DNA of 64,000 bases. Origin: Cellulomonas soli. Its GTDB lineage: Bacteria > Actinomycetota > Actinomycetes > Actinomycetales > Cellulomonadaceae. Below are positions 1 to 8,853 of this stretch, in pieces. The stretch covers positions 3,348,001 to 3,412,000 of the forward strand of contig NZ_JACBZJ010000001.1 in NCBI RefSeq assembly GCF_013409305.1, in the 5' to 3' direction. The notes beneath the pieces are model-generated. The model saw only the letters and a list, made by a program, of their open reading frames with translations, searched no databases and was not told where the DNA came from. Position numbers and translations under genes: made by a program. Positions within the stretch are counted from its first letter, which is position 1, and every line of letters begins with the position of its first letter.

Positions 1-85
1 GCCACCACGAGCAGGCGCTCATCGCACGCAGACCCAGGACGCCGACGGCGTCCGTAGTCGATCGACGAGGGGTGGACCCACGACG

Positions 86-451
86 ATGACCGACCCGCAG
101 AACACCGCACGCCTGCGAACCGCGTACCGCGACCTGGCGCTCGACTGGCAGGCAGAGGCGGGCAGCCCGGCTCGTGCCGAGCGCACCTTCCACCGGCTGC
201 GCGCGCTGCACGATCAGCTCCGGGAGTCCGAGGACGGACGCGAGGCGATCATCGAGCTCCTCGACGACCCGGTGACCGTGGCGCGCTGGATGGCGGCCAG
301 CGGGGTGCCCGGCTGGGCGCCCGGGCTGCCCGCACCGTGGATGGAGAGGATCGAGTCGCCGACGGTCCCGAACGAACCGCCGCAGGACCGCGCGACGGAC
401 CCGACGGCACCCGCCACAGCACGCTCCCGTCGAGCGTGCGAAGGCGCCTGA
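86..451 (+). CDS. hypothetical protein, 121 aa
   Basis: The protein is soluble and mostly helical in its first 75 residues, with many Arg/Glu/Ala pairs. The last 45 residues are Pro/Thr/Arg-rich and probably disordered. No signal peptide or membrane segment is seen. A GAGGGGTGG purine run lies upstream of the ATG, slightly far away. I do not recognise the family. It stands with two other very small plus-strand genes, left of the conjugation module. It could be chromosomal or part of the element, because the left boundary of the element is not visible. Confidence 0.6.
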   Translation: MTDPQNTARLRTAYRDLALDWQAEAGSPARAERTFHRLRALHDQLRESEDGREAIIELLDDPVTVARWMAASGVPGWAPGLPAPWMERIESPTVPNEPPQDRATDPTAPATARSRRACEGA

Positions 452-512
452 ACGGCCGCGCGCTCGAGCGATCGACCGGCTCTCGGTCTTGACGACGTCG
501 CCGCGCGGGGCG

Positions 513-725
513 ATGGTCGAGCGCATGGAACTCGACGAAGAACGCGCCCTCACCGAGCTCGTCGGCCGACTCGAGACACGCTTCCCCACGCTCGGTCGAG
601 ACCAGATCGAGCGCGACGTCACGGCGCACCACGTGCGGTTCGAGGACGTGACGATCCACGACTTCGTCCCCGTGCTCATCGAACGCCAGCTGGTCGAGGC
701 CTACCGCGAGTCCGCTCAGGAGTAG
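513..725 (+). CDS. three-helix bundle dimerization domain protein
   Basis: A protein of about 70 residues with the pattern of the small actinobacterial three-helix bundle family. It has a 'LxxRLETRFPTLGRDQIERDV' helix pair, followed by 'RFEDVTIHDFVPVLIER' and a final helix. Members of this family are short, cytosolic and probably dimerise; no biochemical role is established. The start is uncertain. In-frame candidates are TTG at 489, ATG at 513 and ATG at 525. None has a well-placed ribosome site, and the conserved part begins right after the second ATG. Confidence 0.65.
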   Translation: MVERMELDEERALTELVGRLETRFPTLGRDQIERDVTAHHVRFEDVTIHDFVPVLIERQLVEAYRESAQE

Positions 726-913
726 CGGGGCCCGCGTCGTCCGGGCCTTGCGTGTCGCGCGGACCACCCCGACGCCAGGAGTTCACGACGACGAAACGGC
801 TCGGCCATGGTTGGCCGCTAGCGTGGCGAACGCTGAAGACACCTCGACGTCGGTGAAACGGCTGCACCCTTCGCCCAGGGCGTCGCGTGGCAGCCTGGGA
901 CGGAGGACGACAC

Positions 914-1153
914 ATGCCCGAGTACACCTTCATGGATGGAGTCCTCCGCGACCGCGCGCTCAGCGCCGCGGAGACGCCGCTGGGCGGCACGCTCACCGTC
1001 GCGGTCGTCGACCTCGGGCTGGACGAGGGCGACGAGCCCGAAGCCGACTACGCCGTGTCACGCGCCCCTGACGGGGCCGCTCCTGGCGAGCTGCGCTTCA
1101 TCACCGCGAGGGGACGCTGGCCAGACGGGGACGCCGAGCCGAGCCTGACCTGA
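914..1153 (+). CDS. small acidic hypothetical protein, 79 aa
   Basis: The ATG at 914 is chosen because GGAGG at 902-906 lies seven bases upstream. A GTG at 887 is in frame but lacks such a site. The product is acidic and looks all-beta in the middle (GGTLTVAVVDLGL), with an E/D-rich linker and no membrane segment. I do not recognise a family. It is followed by the convergent remnant of a cell-wall anchored protein. Confidence 0.6.
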   Translation: MPEYTFMDGVLRDRALSAAETPLGGTLTVAVVDLGLDEGDEPEADYAVSRAPDGAAPGELRFITARGRWPDGDAEPSLT

Positions 1154-1178
1154 CTCAGCAGGCGAGTCGCGGCCCCAG

Positions 1179-1500
1179 TCACCGCCTCCGGCCCCGGCGA
1201 GCGACCGCCACCGTCGCCAACCCGGCCAGGAGCAGCGCGATCGTGACAGAGAGCAGCCATCCGAGCTCGGCGCCCGTCATGGCGAGCACCCCTGTGCGGC
1301 TCTGGCTGGGAGTTTCGCCCCCGAGGCCGCACCAGACCCGTCGGTGCCCGCCGACGCGTCGCCACCGGGGGCGGCTGGGGCGACGGTGCGGTGCACGAGG
1401 ACCGTGTAGGCGTGCGTGACCTCGCAGTCGCCCTCCGAAGGCGTGATCGTGCTGCCGAGGCGGCTCAGCTCGAGCGCGCCTACTCCGGACAGTCCTGACC
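1179..1500 (-). pseudogene. C-terminal remnant of an LAXTG sortase-anchored surface protein
   Basis: Read on the minus strand, bases 1280-1179 encode LAMTG followed by a hydrophobic stretch (LLSVTIALLLAGLATVAVA) and an Arg-rich tail. That is the cell-wall sorting signal used by class E sortases of GC-rich Actinobacteria. The residues that should precede it lie in another frame, from about 1500 to 1282. That frame reads a Thr/Val-rich stretch (CEVTHAYTVLVHR) and an Ala/Pro/Gly linker, then ends at a stop just beside the LAMTG. The two pieces therefore look like one gene broken by a frameshift, with its N-terminal part lost or unrecognisable. An independent 33-residue membrane peptide starting at 1280 is the alternative. 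Confidence 0.45.
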
Positions 1501-1704
1501 TCCTGCTCGAACGAACGCGACATGACCGTCGAGGGATGCTGGGCGGTGCGGATCATCGTCGCCATGGCGAGTCTCGGGCTGGCAGGAGGCGTCTGACTCA
1601 TCTGGCACCCGGGCGTGGGCGTCGTGTGTTGCGTCGCGCTGATGCACCCCTGCCGGTGTGGACCGGGAGCGGATCGGGCGTAGCGGTGGTGAGCCGCGGT
1701 GGTG

Positions 1705-4700
1705 ATGACGTTGCACCGCCTGACGGCGGGTGCCGGGTACCGGTACCTGTTGCGGCACATCGCCACGGGTGACTGCGCGCGGACCGGTCGGGCCCCGGTG
1801 ACGTCTTACTACACCGAGTCGGGCAACCCGCCTGGTCGCTGGTTCGGTCGTGGCCTGGATCGGCTAGGTGCGGCGCGCAGTGACCTGGAGCCGATCGGCC
1901 TGGAGGTCGGGACGGTGGTGGTTGAGGACGCGATGGGTCGCCTGTTCGCTCACGGCCTGGATCCGATGACCGGCGTGCCGCTGGGCCGCGCGTACCCGAG
2001 TGCGACCTCGCCGGCCGATCGTGTCGCCGCGCAGACCCGCAAGCTCCCCGAGGCCATGGATGCGCAGGCGCGCGAGGCGGCGATCGAGGCCATCACCCGC
2101 GTGGAGCTGGGGCGGGAGGCGAATCCGGCGGTGGCGGGGTTCGATCTGACGTTCACGGTGATGAAGTCGGTCTCGACGTTGTGGGCGTTGGGTGATGTGC
2201 GGGTGCAGCAGGCCGTCTACGACGCGCACATCGCGGCGGTCGCTGCGGCGTTGCGGTTCGTGGAGGACCGGGCGCTGTTCACCCGGACGGGGCATGGCGG
2301 GTGTCGTCAGGAGGCGACGCGGGGTGCGGTGGCGGCGGCGTTCGATCACTGGGACTCGCGGGCCGGTGACCCGAACCTGCACACGCACGTCGTGGTGGCC
2401 AACAAGGTGCAGGGGCTCGACGGCACGTGGCGTTCTCTCGACTCGCGCGCGTTGCATCACGCGGTGGTGGCGGTGAGCGAATTGTACGAGGCGTTCCTGG
2501 TGGACGAGGTGGCCGGTCGGTTGCCGGTGCGGTGGGGGTGGCGTGGTCGCGGCCCGCGCCGTTCGCCGGCGTTCGAGCTGGAGGGCGTGGGCGAGGAGTT
2601 GCTGAGCGTGTTCTCCCGGCGCGCGACGCAGATTGACGAGGCGATGACGAGGGCGGTTGCCCGGTTCGCGGCCGGACATGGTCGGGGTCCGAACCGGATC
2701 GAGATCATCCAGTTGCGCCAGATGGTCACCCGGGCCACGCGCCCGGCCAAGAAGGTCCACCCGCTGGCTCAGCTGCTTCAACGCTGGCGTGACCGCGCCA
2801 CCCGCACCACCGGGATGAGCCCTGAGCAGCTGACCGAGCAGGTTCTGCGTGGCGCCGGTTTTCGTCCGGCGCGGTGTCGTGATCTGTCGGCCACCGTGGT
2901 CGACGAGCTGGCCACCCGGGTTCTGGAGGGGGTGCGGGAGCGGCGCTCGACCTGGACGCGGTGGAACGTCGAGGCCGAGGCCCTGCGGCTGACCAAGCCC
3001 TTGATCGCTGCATCGGTGGCGGAGCGTGTGGCGATCACGGCCGCCATAGCCGAGGCGGTGCTCGGTCGGTGCGTGAGCCTGGAGGCCCCGGCGGCGTTCA
3101 CCTCGACCGGGCGGTACGCGCGGGCGGACGGGACCAGCGTGTTCGACCGGCCCAGCGAGCACACGTACACCGACGCCGTGATCCTCCAGGCCGAGGACGA
3201 CCTCCTGGAAGCCTCCACCGACATCACGGCACCGACCGCGCGGGTCCTGCACGCCGACCTGAACCGAGGCGATGGCGAGCAACTGGCAGAAGACCAGGAG
3301 GCGGCCGTGCGGCAGATCGCCGCCTCGGGGCGGGCTGTCGACCTGCTGGTCGGTCCGGCCGGGTCGGGCAAGACGACCGCGTTGGCGGCGTTGCGGGCGG
3401 TGTGGGAGCGGCAGCACGGGCGCGGGTCGGTCATCGGCCTGGCGCCGTCCTCCAGTGCGGCGGCGAACCTGGCCGGTGCGTTGGGCGTCCTGTGTGAGAA
3501 CACCGCCAAGTGGCTGCACGAGTCGACCGGACCCGGTGGCAAGCAGCGGCGCGCCGTCATCGACCAGCTGGTGCACGAGCGGCGCGGCACCGGGATCGAC
3601 CTGATCCGTGCCCGCACGATCGACACCGCGACCGCGGCGCTGATCGGGGAGGACCGCCGCTGGCGCCTGCAAGGCGGGCAGCTCGTCATCGTCGACGAGG
3701 CATCCCTGGCCGGCACGCTCGCCCTGCGCGATCTGACCGCCCAAGCGCGCCGCGCCGGAGCCAAGGTGCTCCTGGTCGGGGATCACGCCCAGCTGTCCGC
3801 GGTCGACGCCGGAGGGGCCTTCGCCCTGCTGGTCGATCGGACCGGGGGTGCGCGACTGCGCACCCTGTGGCGGTTCACCCACCCCTGGGAAGCCGCGGCG
3901 ACCGCTGGACTGCGCGCCGGGGACCGCCGTGCGCTGGACGCCTACGAGGACGCAGGTCGCGTGCATGCCGGGCCGGGGGAGTCCATGCTCGAGGAGGCCT
4001 ACGCAGCCTGGTCCGCCGACGTCGCCGCGGGCGCGGCCGCGATCCTGCTCGCCCCCGACGCCGGCACCGTGACCGCCCTGAACTCCCGCGCACACAACGA
4101 CCGCGTCCTGGACGGACTCGTCCGCCCCGGTGGCATCACTACCGCGTCCGGCACGGTGATCGGTGTGGGGGACCGGGTCGTCACGCGGCTCAACGAGCGG
4201 CACCTGCGAGTCGGCGGCGGGTACGTCCGCAACGGAGACCTGTGGGACGTACGCGGCATCGACCCCGACGGCAGCCTCCTGGTCGTCCGCGCGCACACCC
4301 GCCTGGCGCGCCGCGGCGTGGTCGGCATGACTGGATCCGACGAGCACGCCCTGGTTCACCTGCCCGCCGGGTATGCGTACGAGCACGTTGACCTGGCCTA
4401 CGCCACCACCACCCACCGGGCGCAGGGCATCACGGTGGACGCCGCGCACGTGCTCGCACACACGGGGATGACCCGGGAGAACCTGTACGTCGCGATGACC
4501 CGCGGACGAGACACCAACCACCTCTACCTGGCCGTCGACGGCATCGACAACGACTGCGACGGCCCGCCCGACCCGCACGCCCCCGGCGACGCCCGCGACA
4601 TCCTGACCACCATCCTGGGCACGAGCGGCGCCGAGCGGTCCGCGACCGCGACCATCGCCGCCCGCCTGGACGAGGCGAGTTCGCTGCGCCGGCTCGAACC

Positions 4701-5247
4701 CATCGCCCGCACCCTGCACGCCGACGCCGCCCACACCCGACTGGCCACACGCCTCACCGCGCACGGCATCGAGGCCGCCTCGGCACGCGCGATCATGACG
4801 TCCCCGGACGCCGGGCGTCTCGCCACCACCCTCGACCAGATCGCGGCCACGGCCGACAACCCCGCGGCCACGATCACCAGGATCTTGCACACCGGTCAGG
4901 CACCCGCCAGCCCCGATGCGCTGCTCGGGCGCGCCGCGGCCTGGCTGCGCCGACACCACCAGGACGCCGCTGAGATCCGGCCCGTACGCGACCCGGACGG
5001 CCTCGACGCCGACGGGCTCACCCTGCTCGACCAGATCGAGCACCTCATCACCGACCGCACAGCCGTCCTGACACGAGCCGCGATCGAAGACGCGCCGATG
5101 TGGCTCGACGAGCTCGGACCCGCACCCGCACCTGGACCGGCACGAGAGGCGTGGCTCGCGGCGATCGGCGCCCACGCCACACACCTCGACCGGCGAACCC
5201 CGGCAGCCCCCGCGACACGACCAGCCACACCGACCCCGGCGAGGTGA
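1705..5247 (+). CDS. MobF (TrwC/TraA-type) relaxase-helicase
   Basis: This is the conjugative relaxase of the element. It would nick oriT, stay bound to the 5' end, and unwind the strand. The ATG at 1705 begins the family-typical MTLHRLTAG. The catalytic Tyr pair lies near residues 35-36 (TSYYTESG). The metal-binding histidines are near residue 215 (DHWDSR) and residues 226 and 228 (NLHTHVVV). The C-terminal half is a RecD-like helicase with Walker A VGPAGSGKT near residues 549-557, Walker B LVIVDEAS, and late motifs TTHRAQGITVD and LYVAMTRGRD. The length of 1180 aa is normal for a fused TrwC/TraA protein, and all key residues are present. It is transcribed away from the mating-channel operon. 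The next gene starts four bases after its stop. Confidence 0.93.
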   Translation: MTLHRLTAGAGYRYLLRHIATGDCARTGRAPVTSYYTESGNPPGRWFGRGLDRLGAARSDLEPIGLEVGTVVVEDAMGRLFAHGLDPMTGVPLGRAYPSATSPADRVAAQTRKLPEAMDAQAREAAIEAITRVELGREANPAVAGFDLTFTVMKSVSTLWALGDVRVQQAVYDAHIAAVAAALRFVEDRALFTRTGHGGCRQEATRGAVAAAFDHWDSRAGDPNLHTHVVVANKVQGLDGTWRSLDSRALHHAVVAVSELYEAFLVDEVAGRLPVRWGWRGRGPRRSPAFELEGVGEELLSVFSRRATQIDEAMTRAVARFAAGHGRGPNRIEIIQLRQMVTRATRPAKKVHPLAQLLQRWRDRATRTTGMSPEQLTEQVLRGAGFRPARCRDLSATVVDELATRVLEGVRERRSTWTRWNVEAEALRLTKPLIAASVAERVAITAAIAEAVLGRCVSLEAPAAFTSTGRYARADGTSVFDRPSEHTYTDAVILQAEDDLLEASTDITAPTARVLHADLNRGDGEQLAEDQEAAVRQIAASGRAVDLLVGPAGSGKTTALAALRAVWERQHGRGSVIGLAPSSSAAANLAGALGVLCENTAKWLHESTGPGGKQRRAVIDQLVHERRGTGIDLIRARTIDTATAALIGEDRRWRLQGGQLVIVDEASLAGTLALRDLTAQARRAGAKVLLVGDHAQLSAVDAGGAFALLVDRTGGARLRTLWRFTHPWEAAATAGLRAGDRRALDAYEDAGRVHAGPGESMLEEAYAAWSADVAAGAAAILLAPDAGTVTALNSRAHNDRVLDGLVRPGGITTASGTVIGVGDRVVTRLNERHLRVGGGYVRNGDLWDVRGIDPDGSLLVVRAHTRLARRGVVGMTGSDEHALVHLPAGYAYEHVDLAYATTTHRAQGITVDAAHVLAHTGMTRENLYVAMTRGRDTNHLYLAVDGIDNDCDGPPDPHAPGDARDILTTILGTSGAERSATATIAARLDEASSLRRLEPIARTLHADAAHTRLATRLTAHGIEAASARAIMTSPDAGRLATTLDQIAATADNPAATITRILHTGQAPASPDALLGRAAAWLRRHHQDAAEIRPVRDPDGLDADGLTLLDQIEHLITDRTAVLTRAAIEDAPMWLDELGPAPAPGPAREAWLAAIGAHATHLDRRTPAAPATRPATPTPAR

Positions 5248-5251
5248 CTCA

Positions 5252-5647
5252 GTGACCGCCCCAGACGATCCCTTTTACCCACCCCGGCTCCTGACGCAGC
5301 CAAACTCGCTGCCCGTGCCGATCGTCTGGTGCGCGCACACACCCGAAGATCAGCTCCTCATGCTCGAGGAGCTCGACCTGTGGGTCGACTGGCTCATCGA
5401 CCGCTACCGGCTCGACCAGCGCGTGATCCCGCCCTGCTGGCACGAGCACCCTGAGCTCCTGGAAGAGCTCGCAGCGCTGCACCTTGCGTGGCAAGGTGCT
5501 TTCGCCTCCACCGCGGCCCCCGACGCGCCGCTCCACTGGCACGAGCACTTCGCTGCCGCGACCTCGCGGCTGGGCGACTGGGCAGCGCGGACAGGGTGCC
5601 GGCCACGGGGGCATCGTCCTCGGTCTGGGCTTGCGGTTCGTGAGTAG
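5252..5647 (+). CDS. DUF4913-like small protein downstream of relaxase
   Basis: The GTG start lies four bases after the relaxase stop, so translation is probably coupled. The 131-residue product has the pattern of proteins commonly found beside actinobacterial relaxases: an aromatic 'LDLWVDWLIDRY' helix, then 'CWHEHPELLEELAALHLAWQ', then 'HWHEHF'. This resembles DUF4913 (W..HPEA..RL.ALW..W). The function is unknown. It is probably a conjugation accessory protein. The tail after residue 110 is Arg/Gly-rich and unconserved-looking. Confidence 0.6.
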   Translation: MTAPDDPFYPPRLLTQPNSLPVPIVWCAHTPEDQLLMLEELDLWVDWLIDRYRLDQRVIPPCWHEHPELLEELAALHLAWQGAFASTAAPDAPLHWHEHFAAATSRLGDWAARTGCRPRGHRPRSGLAVRE

Positions 5648-5731
5648 ATCAGGTGACGGGCCATGTGCGCGGAGCGGGGCTGCGAGGAACGCTCTGCGTG
5701 CTCCGCGAGTGGCTCCCACCGTCGGCGGCGA

Positions 5732-6910
5732 CTAGCCAGCGTTCACACTGGCTAGTCGTGCCCGCCAGATCTCCGCACGATGGAGTTCCCCAAGCTCTAG
5801 CGCGAGTTCGCTTGCGACGGCAGCGAGCTCCTGGCGGACGTCCGATGTCTCGGCCCCCTCGAAAGCCGATCCGCTTCGCCGCCAGACGTAAGCAGGCACT
5901 GGCACGGACTCCAGAGATTCGAGCCAGTGTCGGTTCGCCTCGAAGATGACCTCTCGCTTCTGGGTCTCCGAGGTAGCGCAACAGGCGCGGTTGTAGAGCA
6001 GGAGCGCAGTGGGCTCAAAGCCAAGGCGCTGGGCCTCTCGCAACAGCGCGTAGGCGTCGGAGGGCCGCGTGGTGATCAGGCAGAAGGCGAAGTTGTTGCG
6101 GAGCCAGGCGTCAGCCGGTGCTCGGCTGATGAGGAACTCGAAGAGGGCAGCCGCCTCCGAGCAACGACCTTGCCCGAGGAGCATCTTGGCCTGCTTCAAG
6201 ACCCCGGAGCGGACGGAGGTCCAGCTAGCCTCTTGACGCTCGTCGTCGTCGGTGAGCGCCTTCCGGGCGAGTGCGTGCGCGAGGCGGTCGCTATCGATCG
6301 CCACCGACTCAAGCAACTGGCTCGGCAAGTTCGGCCCTTGGGCCATCACGCTGTATCGATACTCCATCTTGAGAGAAGTCGTGTCCCACTCGTCGAGTCC
6401 AGGCTCAAGCAGGCGCCGGACCGCCCAGCGATAGGTGTCAGTCGACGCTCGCGTTGACTCATCGACGGCGCTGGCCCAGGTGTCCAGTCGATCCCTGTCG
6501 GGGGGCTCCATGCGCAAGAGCTCACCGAGCGGCGCGAAGGCGATCCACCCGTTGAGGAGGTAGCTCGCGTGGCCCAGGGCCTCGCTCAGCTCGTGCGTTC
6601 GCCCTTCGAGCCCCATCGATCGACGCCACTGTGCGACATCGAGTACCTCCTCGACGCCGTCCAGTAGAGGTGCATGGGACTCGACCAGGAGCGCGACCGC
6701 GACTGTGCCGAGGATCGGTGCCCCGAAGAGGTGAGCGAGCCCGAACCGGATGATGCTCTCGCCGTCGAGCCCTCGATCCTCAAGTGCATAGCTGATAGTG
6801 CTGACGAGCTCGGCGCGCGCATCCCAGTCCGTTGGGCATCGCGGGGGCACTTCGAGCGTCGAAGCTGAGAGTCGGAGCAACTCGGCAACGGACGCAGACT
6901 TGAGGTCCAT
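5732..6910 (-). CDS. TPR-like helical protein of unknown function
   Basis: A 392-residue all-helical, soluble protein. The ATG at 6910 has GGGGA seven bases upstream; a TTG one codon earlier is less likely. Residues 255-320 read like tetratricopeptide repeats (AKMLLGQGRCSEAAALFEFL, then APADAWLRNNFAFCLI and a third helix pair). The first 200 residues show Leu/Ala-rich helices with no recognised domain. It is divergent from the adjacent toxin-antitoxin pair and shares its roughly 100-bp promoter region. It may be a third component, a sensor, or unrelated cargo. No signal peptide or membrane segment is seen. Confidence 0.7.
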   Translation of the reverse strand: MDLKSASVAELLRLSASTLEVPPRCPTDWDARAELVSTISYALEDRGLDGESIIRFGLAHLFGAPILGTVAVALLVESHAPLLDGVEEVLDVAQWRRSMGLEGRTHELSEALGHASYLLNGWIAFAPLGELLRMEPPDRDRLDTWASAVDESTRASTDTYRWAVRRLLEPGLDEWDTTSLKMEYRYSVMAQGPNLPSQLLESVAIDSDRLAHALARKALTDDDERQEASWTSVRSGVLKQAKMLLGQGRCSEAAALFEFLISRAPADAWLRNNFAFCLITTRPSDAYALLREAQRLGFEPTALLLYNRACCATSETQKREVIFEANRHWLESLESVPVPAYVWRRSGSAFEGAETSDVRQELAAVASELALELGELHRAEIWRARLASVNAG

Positions 6911-6962
6911 CAACTGTCCCCGCCCTTCGGCTCATCAGGTGATGCACCTCACCGATACTGTG

Positions 6963-6999
6963 GCTAAGATCCTAGCAAGATCTTGGGTAGGATCCTACG
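6963..6999. promoter_or_regulatory. palindrome cluster in the TA promoter region
   Basis: Overlapping palindromes built on GATC lie here: AGATCCTA, then AAGATCTT, then TAGGATCCTA. GATCCTA and TAGGATC form arms around the central AAGATCTT. The cluster sits between the divergent TPR gene (start 6910) and the antitoxin (start 7014), next to a possible -10 element TAAGAT at 6965-6970. This is the layout expected for an operator bound by a Phd-type antitoxin. Binding is inferred. Confidence 0.5.
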
Positions 7000-7013
7000 A
7001 CGTGAGGGCCACC

Positions 7014-7466
7014 GTGGACACGATCTACCAAGCATCAGACCTGGCAACAAAGAGGCGCGAGTTCATCGACGCGGCGCGCGTGGGCCGCGCGCACCTGCGA
7101 GACACGGACGGGACTGAGCTGGTCGCACTCCGGGCAGGAGAGCTGGAGGTACTCGAGGGCTTGGCCTACTGGTCGGGGCAGCATCGGCGCATCGAGCGAC
7201 TGCTACGAGATGTCGCGGAACCGAACGTTGAGCAACTCGGCGACCTGGCTTGGCTGCGCGCGTTTGACCGAGACGACCTACTCGCGTTCGTTGACGAGCT
7301 CTACGACTGCCTCATCGCGGCGTCGGCGGATCGTGATCTCGGAGTCCTCGGCAGTGCGATCGCCGCCTGGCGCGCGACAGCCCAACAGCTGGAGGACCCG
7401 CTGCGTCGCAGCGTCCTACTGGCACGGCACGATCCCGCTGACTTCGTCGAGGCCGACCGTCCGTGA
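7014..7466 (+). CDS. Phd/YefM-like antitoxin with C-terminal extension
   Basis: The N-terminal 55 residues (IYQASDLATKRREFIDAAR, then GRAHLRDTDGTELVALRAGE) follow the Phd/YefM fold: a short strand, a helix, and a 'xLRDxDGxxxVAL' hairpin. About 95 further helical residues follow and could be the toxin-neutralising part. The GTG at 7014 is preferred because GAGGG lies five bases upstream and the palindrome cluster would then be upstream of the gene. An in-frame ATG at 6942 would place the palindromes inside the coding region. Its stop overlaps the start of the next gene in GTGA, as in type II toxin-antitoxin operons. Confidence 0.65.
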   Translation: MDTIYQASDLATKRREFIDAARVGRAHLRDTDGTELVALRAGELEVLEGLAYWSGQHRRIERLLRDVAEPNVEQLGDLAWLRAFDRDDLLAFVDELYDCLIAASADRDLGVLGSAIAAWRATAQQLEDPLRRSVLLARHDPADFVEADRP

Positions 7467-7855
7467 CGCCCGGGGGGAGCGCATACCGGCCGCTTGAGCC
7501 TGCCCGGCGGCCAGGAGGCAAGCCTGAAGCTGCGCCCGCGTATCGCGTGCTCGTTCATCGGAAGTTCGCGGGTAAGTGGTCGCAAGTGGTGAGTCGGGTG
7601 GGGCTGGATGCTGCTCAGGCACTCTGGGATCACCTCGCGACAGCGCCAGGGTCGCCGCCGCCCACGTCTGCTACGTGCTACTTGCGTGGCAAGGCGGGCT
7701 TGCCGCAAGGCCCGGGTTGGTCGAGGACGGTTCACTACGAGCTATCGAGTATGGCAAGAGTGAACTACCAGTTTCACGACGCCTTCCGGGCTTCCGACTC
7801 GGGCGATGAGCATCGTGTCGTTGGGATCTTGTCGATTGACTACTCCAGCCACTGA
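7463..7855 (+). CDS. putative RelE-like toxin of a type II TA pair
   Basis: A 130-residue basic protein that overlaps the antitoxin gene by four bases. After a Pro-rich lead, the core runs YRVLVHRKFAGKWSQVV, a helix with ALWDHLAT, an Arg/Lys-rich turn, then VHYELSSMARVNYQFHD and a closing strand RVVGILSIDYSSH. This order (strand, helix pair, R-x-N/I-Y strand, terminal strand) matches the RelE/ParE ribonuclease fold, but sequence similarity is weak. Its position after a Phd-like gene supports a toxin role. Target and activity are inference. Confidence 0.55.
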   Translation: MTPGGSAYRPLEPARRPGGKPEAAPAYRVLVHRKFAGKWSQVVSRVGLDAAQALWDHLATAPGSPPPTSATCYLRGKAGLPQGPGWSRTVHYELSSMARVNYQFHDAFRASDSGDEHRVVGILSIDYSSH

Positions 7856-7887
7856 CCCGTCTACCGAGTTCGGCACGGCCCCGGCGG

Positions 7888-8847
7888 TCAGTCGAGTGCC
7901 AGGGTGCGTGGTTGAGGAGCGACCGACGCGGGGCTGGTCAGATTGGCTTCGAGGGACGGCGGCCGGACACCCGAGGTGAGGGGAAGCTCCCGCAAGAGGG
8001 AGCGCGACGAGGCGATGATGATGCTCAGACTCTGTCGGAGTCGATCGAGCGCGCCATCCGCCCAAGCAGCGACGTAAGGCACGGTGTACGGATCGGCGAC
8101 CATCCCGGCATGAGTCGTCACGATGTACGCGATGGACTCGGCCTCCACCTCTGCCTGCCCCCGGCAGGTCAGGTCCGAGGCGTACTCGGGGAAGCGTGTG
8201 GTGTGGTCGGCGCGGATGTGTCCGAGCTCGTGCGCGAGGGTCTTGACCGCCTGCGCTGGGTCGACGTCCTCGCGCACGCGCACGCGCCGGCTGGTGAAGT
8301 CGGTGTAGCCGTTGACGCCTGGCGGGCAGCCGCCCCGGTCGAGGGTGTACCCGTCCTCGCGCACGAGACCGGCGAGGTGATCCCAGAGTCCCGCGGGGGC
8401 GTCGCCGAGGAGGAGCTCGGGTGTGTTGTCGGGCACGGGGTCGCCGTCGGTCTGGGTGATGTCGAAGACGTGCACGATCTTGAACCCGCGCAGCACCCGC
8501 GCGGGGGCCGCTGCGTCATCGCCCGGTCCGGCGTGGTCGGTGGTGGGTGGTGTCGTGGTGTCGTCGTCGAGCTGCCGGTAGATGCAGGGGGCGAGGATCG
8601 CGATGCCGTGCTCGCCCTTGGTGACGCGTCGGCCCAGGGAGTTCCAGGTGCGGATGCCGGCGACGCGGGTGGCGTCGGGTCGTTGGGTGGCGATGAGTAG
8701 CACGTTGGAGGGGGAGTAGGTGGGGAACCGGGCGGCGATGGTGAGCATGGTGGCCCAGGCCTCGGAGTGGACGAGGTTCTCGACGGCGTCGACGAGCTGG
8801 GCGTGGATCGCAGCGAGTCGTTCGTCGGGGGAGGGTCGTTCGGGCAT
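7888..8847 (-). CDS. ArdC-like antirestriction protein with zinc-peptidase domain
   Basis: The N-terminal part resembles the ArdC single-stranded DNA-binding domain (SEAWATMLTIAARFPTYSPS, then NVLLIATQRPDATRVAG and TWNSLGRRVTKGEHGIAILAP). The C-terminal part is an ImmA/IrrE-type metallopeptidase domain with HELGH in AVKTLAHELGHIRADH near residue 206. In known conjugative plasmids ArdC protects incoming DNA from restriction. Here it is the last gene of the minus-strand transfer operon, starting six bases after the wall-hydrolase stop, which fits early expression with transfer. The length of 319 aa is normal. Confidence 0.85.
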   Translation of the reverse strand: MPERPSPDERLAAIHAQLVDAVENLVHSEAWATMLTIAARFPTYSPSNVLLIATQRPDATRVAGIRTWNSLGRRVTKGEHGIAILAPCIYRQLDDDTTTPPTTDHAGPGDDAAAPARVLRGFKIVHVFDITQTDGDPVPDNTPELLLGDAPAGLWDHLAGLVREDGYTLDRGGCPPGVNGYTDFTSRRVRVREDVDPAQAVKTLAHELGHIRADHTTRFPEYASDLTCRGQAEVEAESIAYIVTTHAGMVADPYTVPYVAAWADGALDRLRQSLSIIIASSRSLLRELPLTSGVRPPSLEANLTSPASVAPQPRTLALD

Positions 8848-8853
8848 GGTCGC

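Noticed and set aside
1..1704. Left attachment site matching the 3' end of tRNA-Asn
   Set aside because: No stretch resembling the tRNA 3' half was found here by eye, so no attL is claimed.
1864..5184. A 1106-codon open frame on the minus strand opposite the relaxase gene
   Set aside because: It is an antisense shadow caused by GC-rich codon use. The plus strand has all relaxase and helicase motifs, while the minus translation is low-complexity Arg/Gly/His.
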